Shown: positions 1 through 8,214, counted from the stretch's first letter. The stretch: DNA of 64,000 nt from a bacterium (GCA_019753235.1 JAIELF010000020.1:96693-160692), one strand, 5' to 3'. The notes: generated by a model from the letters alone, not told the origin. Program-made: numbers and translations.

Positions 1-324
1 GGTCTCGGTGAGGTTCGCGGCGCTCTTCGAAGCAGTCCAGAATCGCGCCCGCAGTGTCTGGTCGGCCAGATAAAGCCGAACAATTTCGCCGACCTTGTCC
101 CGGGCATCGGAGCTGTGGTTCCAAACCACAGGGATCCGAATGCCGCGGTCGCGAGCGCGCTGAAAATTCATCACCAACCGCCGCATCAAGCCGACATCGA
201 CGGCCCATTCCTGATCCCCCACCCGCCATCGCCCCGCGTGCAAGATGTCCTTGTCCAGAAGCTGACGGGCGACCTTGCGGATCCTTCCCTCCGGTCGCCG
301 ATTTCGATTGAAAGCCATATCCAT
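1..324 (-). CDS. Phage protease-like protein, partial (runs off left edge)
   Basis: This reading frame stays open from an ATG at 324 (or the in-frame ATG at 318, beginning MAFNRNRR) to the window edge, about 107 codons with no stop. The translated part is Arg-rich at the N-terminus and contains VVWNHSSDA followed by VGEIVRLYL. That arrangement recalls the start of Mu-like prohead protease/scaffold proteins, where a His-containing strand precedes a G-x-V strand. It begins 56 bp downstream of the portal gene on the same strand, which is where a head maturation protease is expected. A copy of the 25-bp putative promoter element lies just upstream at 359-383. The family call is inference from context and short motifs. 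Only the N-terminal part is visible, so catalytic residues cannot be checked. Confidence 0.45.
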   Translation of the reverse strand, partial: MDMAFNRNRRPEGRIRKVARQLLDKDILHAGRWRVGDQEWAVDVGLMRRLVMNFQRARDRGIRIPVVWNHSSDARDKVGEIVRLYLADQTLRARFWTASKSAANLTET

Positions 325-358
325 CAATATCTTGCGACTCCGTTTGTGTCTCAGACGA

Positions 359-383
359 ATACTGAACAAGTGAATATTATCAG
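359..383 (-). promoter_or_regulatory. Copy 1 of a 25-bp repeat, putative phage promoter/operator
   Basis: This sequence matches 8236-8260 at 22 of 25 positions in the same orientation. Read on the minus strand it carries TAATAT, a good -10 candidate, and it lies 35 bp before the protease-like start. It also contains the portal stop codon. Both copies sit immediately upstream of a minus-strand gene of the phage block, so a promoter or operator role is inferred. Confidence 0.4.
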
Positions 384-1705
384 GGATCGTGATTGGAATC
401 TAGACGAGCTACCAGGTCGTTGCGAAAGTTGTTTTCGTCGGCCGGCTGGGCGGATCGCGGGGTGCGGGCAGGCGTCGGTTGGCTCCAGGGTCTGAGGATT
501 GGGATTTGTGCCAGCGAGAGGAGTCGATCGACGTCGATGATCTGCTCGCGGGCCAGATCCGGAAGGGTCGGGCTCAGCGCGAGTTGCCTGGCGAGTTCGC
601 GGAGGAAGGTCGACGGATCGTGCGTGTTCTGATCGCCGATCGGTCGATAGTGGAGATGCCAGTTTGGTCGTTCGGCCGCGGGCCAGTTGTATTCGATCAG
701 TGGCCGGACCACGTACTTGCTGAAGCTGGAAACGATCTGATCAAGGATCCCCTCGCAGTTGCGATAGAGAACCTCCAAGTGGACCTGGGCCATCGCTCGC
801 GAGCCACTCTGGTCGTTCTGCGTGATGGCGCGTTCCGGGATGCCGAGCGAACGAAGGGCAGCGACATCGAGCATCTCACGCCGTCGTTCCAGTGGGCCGC
901 TGGCTTGCTGGCCTTCGCTGGCAAGATAATCGTAAAGGTACTTTCCGTCGGGACCGGTACGACTGGAAAGAATCAGGATGCCACCACTCTCGATGCTGGC
1001 GAGCTGTTCGCGCATCACTTCCATGGGATCGAGAGAGGGGTCACTGGCCGGGCCAGTCCCGTCGGGCGCGCGGGCGACGCCGTGCCCGATCGCAAACTTT
1101 GAATACCAGATGCGCTCTTGCTGATCGAGTTGTCGACGCGCTTGCCAGATGGAATAGGGAGCGCCGAGGTAGCGACTTTTTCCGTAAGGTTCGGTGACGG
1201 TGGCATCGAGCGCAAACCACCAGGCTCGCGCTGCTTCCAGGCGGAGTCGGTTATTCGGGCCGATCAGTTCTATCCCATCGAACGACCCATCGTTTTGAAG
1301 AATGAGTTCGGATTGTTCGGGAGGCAAATAGTCTAGTCCTGCCAGCAGATAGCCGCGCGATGTTTCGTCGTAACGAAAGGTTTTCTCGAAGCCAGCTCGG
1401 CCATAGGCGAAGGCCCGCATCGTCAGGGGGAGAGATTGTGCCCAATGAAATAAGACATTCTCGCGAAGGGCAAGGGCAAGCCGATCGTCTGTCCTGCCAG
1501 TGGGCAGATCTAAGACAAGCTCGAGCGGTGCCGAGCGGACCAGCGACTCAATGACGAGATATCCGAGGCGAAACTGGTAGTCTTGCTCGATCTGTTCGAC
1601 CAGCCGAACTATCGACCGCGCCTCGGCCGGGCTAGCATGTCCCAGAACTTCTTTGTGCCGGGCGGCTTTCGGGAGATCTCTTGGTACGTTTGCTCGATCA
1701 CTCAT
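380..1705 (-). CDS. Phage portal protein, DUF935/Mu gp29-like
   Basis: This 441-residue protein probably forms the dodecameric portal through which DNA enters the capsid. Length and layout fit the DUF935 (Mu gp29-like) portal family: an N-terminal alpha/beta region, the WAQSLPLTMRAFAYGRAGFEK segment split around residues 88-108 (the 'yG-f' entry region of this family), a central stretch with WYSKFAIGHG, and a C-terminal Pro/Arg-rich tail. The start is supported by an AAGGAG ribosome site 7 nt upstream. The ATG lies 4 bp after the terminase stop, so expression is probably coupled. The order terminase large subunit then portal then protease is the standard head-gene order. The family assignment rests on recognition of sequence style plus context; a profile search would settle it. 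Confidence 0.72.
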   Translation of the reverse strand: MSDRANVPRDLPKAARHKEVLGHASPAEARSIVRLVEQIEQDYQFRLGYLVIESLVRSAPLELVLDLPTGRTDDRLALALRENVLFHWAQSLPLTMRAFAYGRAGFEKTFRYDETSRGYLLAGLDYLPPEQSELILQNDGSFDGIELIGPNNRLRLEAARAWWFALDATVTEPYGKSRYLGAPYSIWQARRQLDQQERIWYSKFAIGHGVARAPDGTGPASDPSLDPMEVMREQLASIESGGILILSSRTGPDGKYLYDYLASEGQQASGPLERRREMLDVAALRSLGIPERAITQNDQSGSRAMAQVHLEVLYRNCEGILDQIVSSFSKYVVRPLIEYNWPAAERPNWHLHYRPIGDQNTHDPSTFLRELARQLALSPTLPDLAREQIIDVDRLLSLAQIPILRPWSQPTPARTPRSAQPADENNFRNDLVARLDSNHDP

Positions 1706-1708
1706 GAG

Positions 1709-3097
1709 CTAGCTCCTTGGTTGGAATCGCGTCTGGCCTGGACGCAAGCTTCGAGGGAGTGGAACGGGTCCGGTCGCTCCGACGGCAGCACTGGCATCGA
1801 GGGCCATGGCGGCGGCCCAAAATCGATCGGCATGACCAACTTCGCTACGATCGGTTTCGACACGATCAGCTCCGCCGACCGTACGGGGCCGATGAACGAG
1901 CCGAAGATCTCGACGCAGGTCGTCATCGGCCGGAAGTCGAACACGACGCTCCGCCAGGGCGACCGCCAATCGATGGGCCAAGCGTGCTTGGACGCCGGGA
2001 GAGAGTTGAATTCCTTGGACGATGCCAGGCCAGCTCGCTTCAAGCTCCTCGGCCAGTTGGTAGCCGATACCTCCTTTGTCGATGACACAAGTGACGACGC
2101 CCCCTTGCAGTCGCCGATCGATCGCTTCTCGTTGCTCGCGAAAACTAACGCCCGAGAGAACATCCAATCGTCGGCACCAAAAGACATCGCCGACCCGCTC
2201 CCAGACAACGATGACGGTTCGATCGCGCGTTCGGCCGATGTCGACTCCGACATAGAGTTCGTGCTCGCGCGTTGGAACAAAGTCTTCGCCCCATAGAGTC
2301 TCGTCTTCGCACGCGATGATGTCCGCGTAGGGGATGATCGCGTCATCGCCGATGTTCCAATCTCCGTCGAGAAGCTGGGCCTGTGTCGTTGGATCGAGCT
2401 GCGCCAGGCTTTGACGATACTCTTCGCGGTCGATGTGTGGATTGTCGTCGACCTTGGCAGAGACGAACCAACGCCTTTGTTGGCGACCTTCGACAAGGAA
2501 CCGCTGCCGAACCCAGTCGTGCCCGAGCCCGCCCGGATTGCTGGCGGATCGCATTCGCAGAGGTACCTCTATCTGTGTCGATCGTCGAAGCCTGCTGAAC
2601 AAGTAGAGGTACTCCTCTTGGGTAAACTGAGTGAGTTCGTCGAACGCGATGAACTGAAACTCGCTCGATTGGTAGCGGTAGCGATCGCTGGCCTTTTCGA
2701 GATAACCGAAGGTCAGCGAGCTGCCGCTTTCAAACATCCATCGTTTGTTGGCTTCATCCCAAGTCGAACCGCTGGATTGCAACCATTCATGCGAACGAGC
2801 TAAGAGTCCTCCGGGTAAGTTGGCGTCGGTCAATCGCCGTCGTAGGATCAGGGCGGCATAGCCGGGCATGTCGACGTATTGCAAGGCTCCCATGAGAAGG
2901 GCATCGCTCTTGCCGCCGCCGGCCGCTCCTCCATAGAGAGCCTCCAAATCATGGATCGCGAGAAACGCCGCTTGCTTGATCGTGGGTACGTGCGGAATGA
3001 TCGAGGTCCATCTTGGAATCAGGTTGGTTTGCCACGACGGATTCAAGAGCACCTGATTCATCCAGGACGCGGGCGACTTCGCCGAGGAAATGGGCAT
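1709..3097 (-). CDS. Phage terminase large subunit (TerL)
   Basis: This is the DNA-packaging motor ATPase and headful nuclease of a tailed-phage-type system. With the ATG at 3097 the protein has 462 residues. The N-terminal ATPase shows a Q-like motif (PTIKQ), Walker A GGAAGGGKS (about 56-64) and Walker B FIAFDE (about 149-154). The C-terminal RNase H-like nuclease shows GVDIGRTRDRT (first Asp) and a final HADRFWAAAMA, where the Asp fits the last metal ligand. The start is uncertain: M1 and M13 are both possible and neither has a strong ribosome site. In either case the gene overlaps the upstream terS by more than 110 bp, because the PTIKQ segment needed for TerL lies inside that overlap. The portal gene follows after 3 bp. 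Confidence 0.9.
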   Translation of the reverse strand: MPISSAKSPASWMNQVLLNPSWQTNLIPRWTSIIPHVPTIKQAAFLAIHDLEALYGGAAGGGKSDALLMGALQYVDMPGYAALILRRRLTDANLPGGLLARSHEWLQSSGSTWDEANKRWMFESGSSLTFGYLEKASDRYRYQSSEFQFIAFDELTQFTQEEYLYLFSRLRRSTQIEVPLRMRSASNPGGLGHDWVRQRFLVEGRQQRRWFVSAKVDDNPHIDREEYRQSLAQLDPTTQAQLLDGDWNIGDDAIIPYADIIACEDETLWGEDFVPTREHELYVGVDIGRTRDRTVIVVWERVGDVFWCRRLDVLSGVSFREQREAIDRRLQGGVVTCVIDKGGIGYQLAEELEASWPGIVQGIQLSPGVQARLAHRLAVALAERRVRLPADDDLRRDLRLVHRPRTVGGADRVETDRSEVGHADRFWAAAMALDASAAVGATGPVPLPRSLRPGQTRFQPRS

Positions 3098-3566
3098 CGT
3101 GCTGTAACCTTACCGCAATGGGCAGAGACCGCCGATTCTTCGACTCGCGAGCAAAGCGGGCGGCACTTTGGCTCCACCGTTTGGGGAACTTTCGTTCGAG
3201 ATAAGCGATCGCTGCCCGCCAGTTGTTTCGCATCTCGCGGTTGATGATTCCCACCGCCATGGCCTCCGGTTGAGCCTGTGCTGATTGGACGGCGTCATAG
3301 AATCGGCGGTACGGCCCGCTCGACTCTTGCCGACCTCGTTTCATCCACTTCCAGAACGTGTTCGGACTGATGCCGGCGACGCGTGCGGCGACACTGGCAT
3401 AGCTGCCCGAACGAAGCACCTGCAGGATCTTCTCCTGCACACTGGGGGTTAGTTTGCCGGCCGAGGAAGTGGATCGAACCGACTTCCCCTCGCGGCGTGT
3501 TTTACTCTTGCGCTCTTTTGAGGATGCCAAATCGGGATGCCTCCTTGGGGCGAGGTGGACCAACAT
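2949..3566 (-). CDS. Terminase small subunit-like HTH protein (TerS)
   Basis: This likely DNA-recognition subunit of the packaging terminase is Lys/Arg-rich. It has a helix-turn-helix at about residues 40-76, with SYASVAARVAGISPNTFWKW as the recognisable core, followed by YRRFYDAVQSAQAQ, typical of phage TerS proteins that feed an oligomerising helix. The ATG at 3566 has no ribosome site. A TTG at 3530 has AAGGAGG 9 nt upstream and is probably the true start, giving 193 residues. The gene overlaps the end of the ABC-GNAT gene by 29 bp (from the TTG) and the start of terL by more than 110 bp. The role is inferred from the HTH and its position immediately before terL. Confidence 0.7.
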   Translation of the reverse strand: MLVHLAPRRHPDLASSKERKSKTRREGKSVRSTSSAGKLTPSVQEKILQVLRSGSYASVAARVAGISPNTFWKWMKRGRQESSGPYRRFYDAVQSAQAQPEAMAVGIINREMRNNWRAAIAYLERKFPKRWSQSAARFARESKNRRSLPIAVRLQHDAHFLGEVARVLDESGALESVVANQPDSKMDLDHSARTHDQASGVSRDP

Positions 3567-4626
3567 ATTCGAAGCTGGCCGTTCGCCGGCGAATGCTGCT
3601 CGTGGTGCGAAGCGATCTCTTTCTGGGTAAGTCAGAAACCCGGCTTGGTCCGCGCGTCATGCGCCAAAGAGCGGACTTGGCTCGGTGACGAATCATGGCC
3701 GGCGAACTGGTGACGCTTCGATAAACCCTGCCGGCCGCACGGTACATGCTGGCGACGAACTCGCTCAGTTGGTTGCCGATACCGACCCCTTGAAAATCGG
3801 GCAGGCAAACTGTTCGGTGCTCGCGAAAACCGGGCCGAGTTGGGTGCGGCCAATAGAGGACGGCCGTGAACGCCGCGGGCATTTCATCCACACGTGCTAG
3901 ATAACAACGAGCGGCCGGCGACAACGCTCCACTCAGATAATGATGCTCGCGAAACATCTTCCAGACTTGCCGGGTCGTCGGTTCAATACGGAGAGTGATC
4001 GGGGGCCGGGGCCGAAGGATCCTCCAGAATAAGCGGTTTTCATCGGTCCGAAAAACCCAATCGGGGGTGAGCCAGTCTTCAACATCTTCGTGGCAAGTAA
4101 CAGCGACGAATTGACTGCTTCCCTTTCGGATCGCTTTTGCGAGGGCGGCACTCCCGACCCGAGCGACGCGACGGTCGACCACGCTCGAGTATTCATCCAC
4201 CACAGCCAGCGTCGGCTGTTCCGCCAATGTGCGCGCGATGGTGACGCGAAACTGTTCTCCGTTCGAAAGCGTCGAGTAAGGCCGGAGCCAGCTTGGTGGA
4301 CTGCTGAACCCGACGCTCGAAAGAAGAGCTGTCACCTCGCCGATCGACATCTCCGAGGGAAAGCCATCCACCACGGCCGCACGGCTTGGCCAATTCCAAG
4401 AGTCGACGATGGCATCCCCGAAGAGTTCGCGAGCAATCGTCGATTTGCCCGATCCGCTGGGGCCGACGATCAAACCCAGCTGCCAAGGATTCTCATCCAA
4501 TGGAAGCTCGACGTCCCACGTTCGCTGAGCACAAGAGAGTCTCGGCACATCGAACATTCCTTCGACTTGGAGCACCCGAGGCGACGAGAGGACTTCGGTA
4601 GATCTCACGATGCGAGCGCTCGGCAT
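3502..4626 (-). CDS. Soluble ABC-type ATPase fused to a GNAT-like domain, phage-associated
   Basis: The 374-residue protein carries a complete ABC nucleotide-binding core: Walker A GPSGSGKST (55-63), the signature LSNGE (120-124) and Walker B AVVDE (141-145). The C-terminal half (about 215-330) looks like a GNAT acetyltransferase fold, with HHYLSGALSPAARCYLA, a strand AAFTAVLYW and an acyl-CoA-loop-like QGVGIGNQL. There are no membrane segments, so it is not a transporter subunit. It overlaps the ParB-like gene by 22 bp and precedes terS. Similar ATPase/acetyltransferase proteins occur beside ParB-like proteins in phage genomes, but I know of no established function. A role in DNA processing or protein modification before packaging is speculation. 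The tail beyond about residue 330 is basic and low-complexity. Confidence 0.7.
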   Translation of the reverse strand: MPSARIVRSTEVLSSPRVLQVEGMFDVPRLSCAQRTWDVELPLDENPWQLGLIVGPSGSGKSTIARELFGDAIVDSWNWPSRAAVVDGFPSEMSIGEVTALLSSVGFSSPPSWLRPYSTLSNGEQFRVTIARTLAEQPTLAVVDEYSSVVDRRVARVGSAALAKAIRKGSSQFVAVTCHEDVEDWLTPDWVFRTDENRLFWRILRPRPPITLRIEPTTRQVWKMFREHHYLSGALSPAARCYLARVDEMPAAFTAVLYWPHPTRPGFREHRTVCLPDFQGVGIGNQLSEFVASMYRAAGRVYRSVTSSPAMIRHRAKSALWRMTRGPSRVSDLPRKRSLRTTSSIRRRTASFEYVGPPRPKEASRFGILKRAQE

Positions 4627-5150
4627 GCGTATCCCTCCTCTTGCAAACGGGTCAGCAGTTGCCGTTGCTGGGATTCATCTTGACAGGTGACAATCACTTC
4701 GAATCCCTCGACGAGTTCATCGGACTGATCGTCGGCAGTGTCAACCGTCTCAAAGAGGAGTTGCTCCAGGTCTGCGTCTCGATAGCCAGTCCCGTCGAGT
4801 CCCAGATCGCTGCCGGCCAACTCCGCCAGAAGAAGGGCCAGCTCATCCTCGTCCTGGGTCGCCAGGTCGCTGGTGCGATTGTCGGTGAGGAGAATCCGGA
4901 GGGCCTGTTCATCATCGATATCGAGGTAACAGACCGGAAGGGAAGTCGCCCCGCTGACCAGAGCCGACCGATAGCGATGGTTCCCCGCGAGGATGTAACC
5001 TGTCGATCGCTGCACCACGAGCGATCCGTACCATCCGTTGACCGAGATGGAGTTTGCAATCGCCGCCAGGTTGCCTCGTCGTGGATTGCGAGGATGCGGG
5101 CGAACATCGCCGATCGGGACGGTGGCAAATTGTTGATCGAGAGTCTTCAT
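4605..5150 (-). CDS. ParB/sulfiredoxin-fold domain protein
   Basis: This 181-residue protein begins at the ATG at 5150 (MKTLDQQF), preceded by GGGAGA. Residues 10-75 match the ParB N-terminal fold: VPIGDVRPHPRNPR, SISVNGWYGSLVVQ and the nucleotide-binding-type ILAGNHRYRSA. The usual helix-turn-helix of chromosomal ParB is absent and the C-terminal half is acidic. It is therefore of the short phage ParB-like type, which can act as a nuclease, CTPase or DNA adaptor. Its end overlaps the ABC-GNAT gene by 22 bp, so the two are coupled and probably work together. The biochemical activity cannot be read from the sequence. Confidence 0.75.
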   Translation of the reverse strand: MKTLDQQFATVPIGDVRPHPRNPRRGNLAAIANSISVNGWYGSLVVQRSTGYILAGNHRYRSALVSGATSLPVCYLDIDDEQALRILLTDNRTSDLATQDEDELALLLAELAGSDLGLDGTGYRDADLEQLLFETVDTADDQSDELVEGFEVIVTCQDESQQRQLLTRLQEEGYACRALAS

Positions 5151-5196
5151 ATCGTCTCCCGGAGGAATGAAATGTCTGCTGAAAGTGTTTGCTGTG

Positions 5197-5532
5197 CTAT
5201 GCGGATCGTCGGGCGGCATGCTGCTCTTTGGCGGCAACCCGAAGTCGATAACGCCGCAACTGGATCTCGTGAACGGGCTCCCATCGCCAGTCGCGAAAGA
5301 AGTCGTCGTAGACCCATCGTTCGAGCCACGCCGAGGATACCTCGTGGAGTTCCTCTCGGGTGAAGTCGTCGATGCTGGCTCCGAGCCTTGCCATGGCATC
5401 TTCGATCGAGTCGGCCAGCGTGAGGAGGAACTCTCGCCCGTCGTTCCACATTCCCATCACTCGCCAATCCTTCATTGAGGTAGGCGACTCGATGGCGTCG
5501 ATAATGGTCGGGTCGGATCCGGTGGCGATCAT
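5197..5532 (-). CDS. Small acidic phage-block protein of unknown function
   Basis: This 111-residue protein starts at the ATG at 5532, which has AGGGAGAAG upstream and overlaps the stop of the preceding gene as ATGA. It is rich in Trp (DWRVMGMW, FFRDWRWEP) and charged residues, has no signal peptide or membrane helix, and ends in a basic tail. I recognise no family. Tight coupling on both sides places it in the same transcript as the packaging genes. Confidence 0.6.
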   Translation of the reverse strand: MIATGSDPTIIDAIESPTSMKDWRVMGMWNDGREFLLTLADSIEDAMARLGASIDDFTREELHEVSSAWLERWVYDDFFRDWRWEPVHEIQLRRYRLRVAAKEQHAARRSA

Positions 5533-5867
5533 GGTTGATGCTTCTCCCTGTAAAATGGTGTTGGAACAGTGAGGCTGTTGATTGCTGGTGTCGTGAAAGA
5601 TTCGGGGCGTTCGCGCCACTCGTAGAGGTCGCGATACTCAACTCGGCAAACGCCTTCGTTGCAAACGCGAACGGCTTGTTTGCCGACCCACACTTGCTCA
5701 TAAACAACCGCCGGCAGAGCAATCTCTGAAGATCGGCTGCTCGTGGTTGGTCGGATGTCGCCGCGGTCGATCAGCGTGAAAGAGAGAACGTCGATCACGT
5801 CGAACGAGAGATTTGTCGACGAAAGGAGGATCATCCCCCAGAGGATTGAAAACGGGATCATGTTCAT
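5529..5867 (-). CDS. Small exported or membrane-anchored unknown protein of the phage block
   Basis: The 112-residue protein has a hydrophobic N-terminus (IPFSILWGMILLSS), suggesting a signal or anchor, then a middle section with a Cys pair (VRVCNEGVCRVEY). The start is the ATG at 5867 or the ATG two codons on; GGAGGAGT lies immediately upstream and favours the second. The stop overlaps the next start by four bases. No family is recognised. The two cysteines could form a disulfide if exported, which would fit an envelope-directed product. Confidence 0.55.
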   Translation of the reverse strand: MNMIPFSILWGMILLSSTNLSFDVIDVLSFTLIDRGDIRPTTSSRSSEIALPAVVYEQVWVGKQAVRVCNEGVCRVEYRDLYEWRERPESFTTPAINSLTVPTPFYREKHQP

Positions 5868-5889
5868 ACTCCTCCTTCATGAGCTGCCA

Positions 5890-6807
5890 TCAACCAATGA
5901 GCCGAAAGTCGAGATCCTGTGCTGGGAATCCGTCGAACTGACTGAAGGCGAAGGAGTCCTGCTGCCGGACCATTCGCGTGACGGTCGCCGCATCCACCCA
6001 GAAGCCACCGGGAGGGGCATCATCGACGGGCGCGCCGTGGGCATCTGCTCCCCATGAGTTAAGGCAGTAACAGCCCGGTCGGGCTGAGTCGTCGTCAACA
6101 CCGATGAAGCACATTTGATGCGCCCATGATCCGGCAGGGACGCCCCAAAGCTTAGACCTGTCCACCTTGCCCCGCATTTGGAAGCCTTGGTTCGAAGCGA
6201 CCGTGACCGGGTAGCCGTTGGCCAAAGCGTCGCGGACCTGTTCGTAGGACGTGACCTGCGAAGTCGTCTTGAGGACGAACGGCTTGGCCCGTTGGAGGAA
6301 TTGCGTCGGCGGGCCAGGACGATTCCCCCACGTCTTCGCCACCGAGCCGGAATACTTCGGGACATCCGGTTCATCCGCGAAGAGGACGCCGAACTTCTTC
6401 AACCCCTCGGCCGCCCATGATCCAATGGAACCGTCGCCATTGATTCGGCCGCCGCCGATTTGAACGCGACTGACCCCGTAGATGAATGGCTGGAAGGCTG
6501 GGCGAAACTTCTCGCGATCCCCGAGACGAACGATCTCCATCGCCGACAGATAGTTGATGGCATTAGCCGCCCCTTGACTCACACAGTCGCCAACCTCTTG
6601 ACGGAAGGTCGGCAAGTGTTTTCCGTCGTTGATCTTCCGCGAGTAGTCCCAGAGGACGCATCGCTTGCCAACGCTCGATTCCGTTTGCCCGACGACAAAG
6701 AAGGGGGGCATCGAGCCAAGAACCGATTCGACGATCTTGGTGGCGTCGGCCGATCGCTCTTCAGGAGGCACCCAGCCGAACTGTCCCGCAGGGAGATAGT
6801 TCCCCAT
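5890..6807 (-). CDS. Papain-like C1-family cysteine peptidase of the phage block
   Basis: This 305-residue protein starts at the ATG at 6807, with GGGAGG 8 nt upstream, and overlaps the TAA of the preceding gene within TAACATG. A complete papain-type triad is visible: Cys75 in VGDCVSQGAANA, His230 in GSWAHQMCFIGV and Asn250 in CLNSWG, in the correct order and spacing for a C1 peptidase. There is no signal peptide and no obvious long propeptide. It lies between an exported protein gene and small unknowns, within the packaging operon. In a phage such a protease could act on capsid proteins, help lyse the proteinaceous planctomycete envelope, or be carried as a virion enzyme. None of these can be decided here. 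Confidence 0.75.
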   Translation of the reverse strand: MGNYLPAGQFGWVPPEERSADATKIVESVLGSMPPFFVVGQTESSVGKRCVLWDYSRKINDGKHLPTFRQEVGDCVSQGAANAINYLSAMEIVRLGDREKFRPAFQPFIYGVSRVQIGGGRINGDGSIGSWAAEGLKKFGVLFADEPDVPKYSGSVAKTWGNRPGPPTQFLQRAKPFVLKTTSQVTSYEQVRDALANGYPVTVASNQGFQMRGKVDRSKLWGVPAGSWAHQMCFIGVDDDSARPGCYCLNSWGADAHGAPVDDAPPGGFWVDAATVTRMVRQQDSFAFSQFDGFPAQDLDFRLIG

Positions 6808-6808
6808 G

Positions 6809-7492
6809 TTATTTCCCTCCCACGGCATCGAGGCCGGTGGCGATTTCGCCCCAAGCCTCGGCATAATCCGAAGGGGTCCGAAGCTTCGATTCGCGATGAA
6901 GTTGACTCAGCCTTGCTTCGAGTTTGATTCCCCAGGGTCGCCAAGCATCGATATGACTGCCCAGCGCGAGATTGTTGCTGGCGAGTGTTTCGCGGAGAAT
7001 CGCCGCCGGGTCCTTGATCGCACCTGCCACGATCGCGCTCTGGACCGCGCGGAAAGATCGGGCGAGCTCTCGGCTCTGTCCCCGATGCTCGGCCGGCACC
7101 GCTGCCGCCGCCCAGTCGGCCGCCTCTTTGATGAGTCCGAATCGGCCGCTCGGATCGGGGCGCGGGGGATGTGGCGTATCAGCGACATCGATGGAAAGGG
7201 TTTGATGACGACGCTTCTCAAAGGAGACGCACGACACGAAATACCGTCCCGGCGTCAAATCAAGCAGCGCCACAAACGAGCCCTGTTCGCCACGCCCGCT
7301 GATCCAACGAGTCCCTGCCGGTTGGACCTGCCAAACACATTCGCTCGGCTCGGCCGTCTGCACCACGACGCTTTGTCCCGCTTCGACCTTCTCGGGCAAC
7401 AGAACGAGAGGCTCGTCGACGGCCGGCGTCGGTTGACGAGGAGCATCCGCTCCCCAAAGGACCAGTCCAACAAGTCCAAGCATCGCGACCAT
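6809..7492 (-). CDS. Exported protein of unknown function, phage block
   Basis: This 227-residue protein has an N-terminal signal peptide or anchor (MVAMLGLVGLVLWGADA). A beta-rich stretch at about 30-110 (EAGQSVVVQTAEPSECVWQV) could be an Ig-like or carbohydrate-binding fold. An alpha-helical C-terminal half follows. The start is the ATG at 7492, 3 bp after the stop of the gene before. Its stop codon touches the start of the C1 peptidase gene, so the two are probably made together. No family is recognised. Confidence 0.6.
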   Translation of the reverse strand: MVAMLGLVGLVLWGADAPRQPTPAVDEPLVLLPEKVEAGQSVVVQTAEPSECVWQVQPAGTRWISGRGEQGSFVALLDLTPGRYFVSCVSFEKRRHQTLSIDVADTPHPPRPDPSGRFGLIKEAADWAAAAVPAEHRGQSRELARSFRAVQSAIVAGAIKDPAAILRETLASNNLALGSHIDAWRPWGIKLEARLSQLHRESKLRTPSDYAEAWGEIATGLDAVGGK

Positions 7493-7495
7493 GGG

Positions 7496-7840
7496 CTACT
7501 CCTTCGTCAAGACTTCCAGCAATCGGGCCAACAACCAACGCAACAAGATGCCGGCCGGCAAACCCAAGCCACGTGCGAACTCGCTCCCCTCGGCCACCTC
7601 TTCGGTCAGCATCTCTAGAGACTGGGCGGCCTCTTCGTCCGTCGGGAGTGATTGGATCGGAAACGCTAAATCCGTCGGCTCACCCAGTGCCAACTTCTGA
7701 ACGTAGCCCTGCACGTTCCAGACATGCTTGGCGAAGGAAGCCCGCTCGCGGACTAAGTCTCCGCGACGAACCATGCGAACCAACTCACGGGCACATTCGA
7801 GCGGAAGTTCCTTCGGATAATCGACGCTGCACTCGCTCAC
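7496..7840 (-). CDS. Small helical protein of unknown function, phage block
   Basis: The 114-residue product starts with GTG at 7840, overlapping the preceding stop as GTGA, which indicates translational coupling. It is mostly helical, has no signal peptide and carries a leucine-rich C-terminus (LLRWLLARLLEVL) that could be a short membrane-interacting or dimerisation helix. No family is recognised. Confidence 0.55.
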   Translation of the reverse strand: MSECSVDYPKELPLECARELVRMVRRGDLVRERASFAKHVWNVQGYVQKLALGEPTDLAFPIQSLPTDEEAAQSLEMLTEEVAEGSEFARGLGLPAGILLRWLLARLLEVLTKE

Positions 7841-8214
7841 GGCTGCACCTCCTCTTTGCTTGATTCAAGTCCCCACCGAGATTCCATCTGCTCCACGAGA
7901 TCCAACGTCCGCAGCATGACGGCCCGACTCTCGGCAACCTCTTTCATCACTTCCATCACGCTGAGTCGCCTTTCCTGCTCACGCTCGAAAGCGGTGATCA
8001 CGTCGCGCAAGTTTGCCGAGTGCTGATCCTGCATCTCCCGGTAACCCGCTTTGATCTGGTCGATTCCCCGACTGATCCCCTCGCGAATGAGAAAATCCCC
8101 CGCCCGGTAGAGCCCAAAAAGAATCGCCAAGAGGATCACAAAGGAGGGCCCCTGCCGAAGTGCCCCCAAAAGGAGCTGCTCGCGAATCCCGATCTGCTCC
8201 GATGGCCCCGACAT
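7837..8214 (-). CDS. Single-TM coiled-coil protein, first gene of the phage block
   Basis: The 125-residue protein has one membrane helix near residues 23-40 (GPSFVILLAILFGLY) followed by a long charged helical region (about 50-115) likely to form a coiled coil. The start at 8214 is supported by AGGAGG and GGAGAG upstream. The architecture resembles small phage membrane proteins such as spanin- or holin-like products, but a single TM with a cytoplasmic-style coiled coil is not diagnostic. It is the first gene after the putative promoter at 8236-8284 and is coupled to the next gene by a GTGA overlap. Confidence 0.6.
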   Translation of the reverse strand: MSGPSEQIGIREQLLLGALRQGPSFVILLAILFGLYRAGDFLIREGISRGIDQIKAGYREMQDQHSANLRDVITAFEREQERRLSVMEVMKEVAESRAVMLRTLDLVEQMESRWGLESSKEEVQP

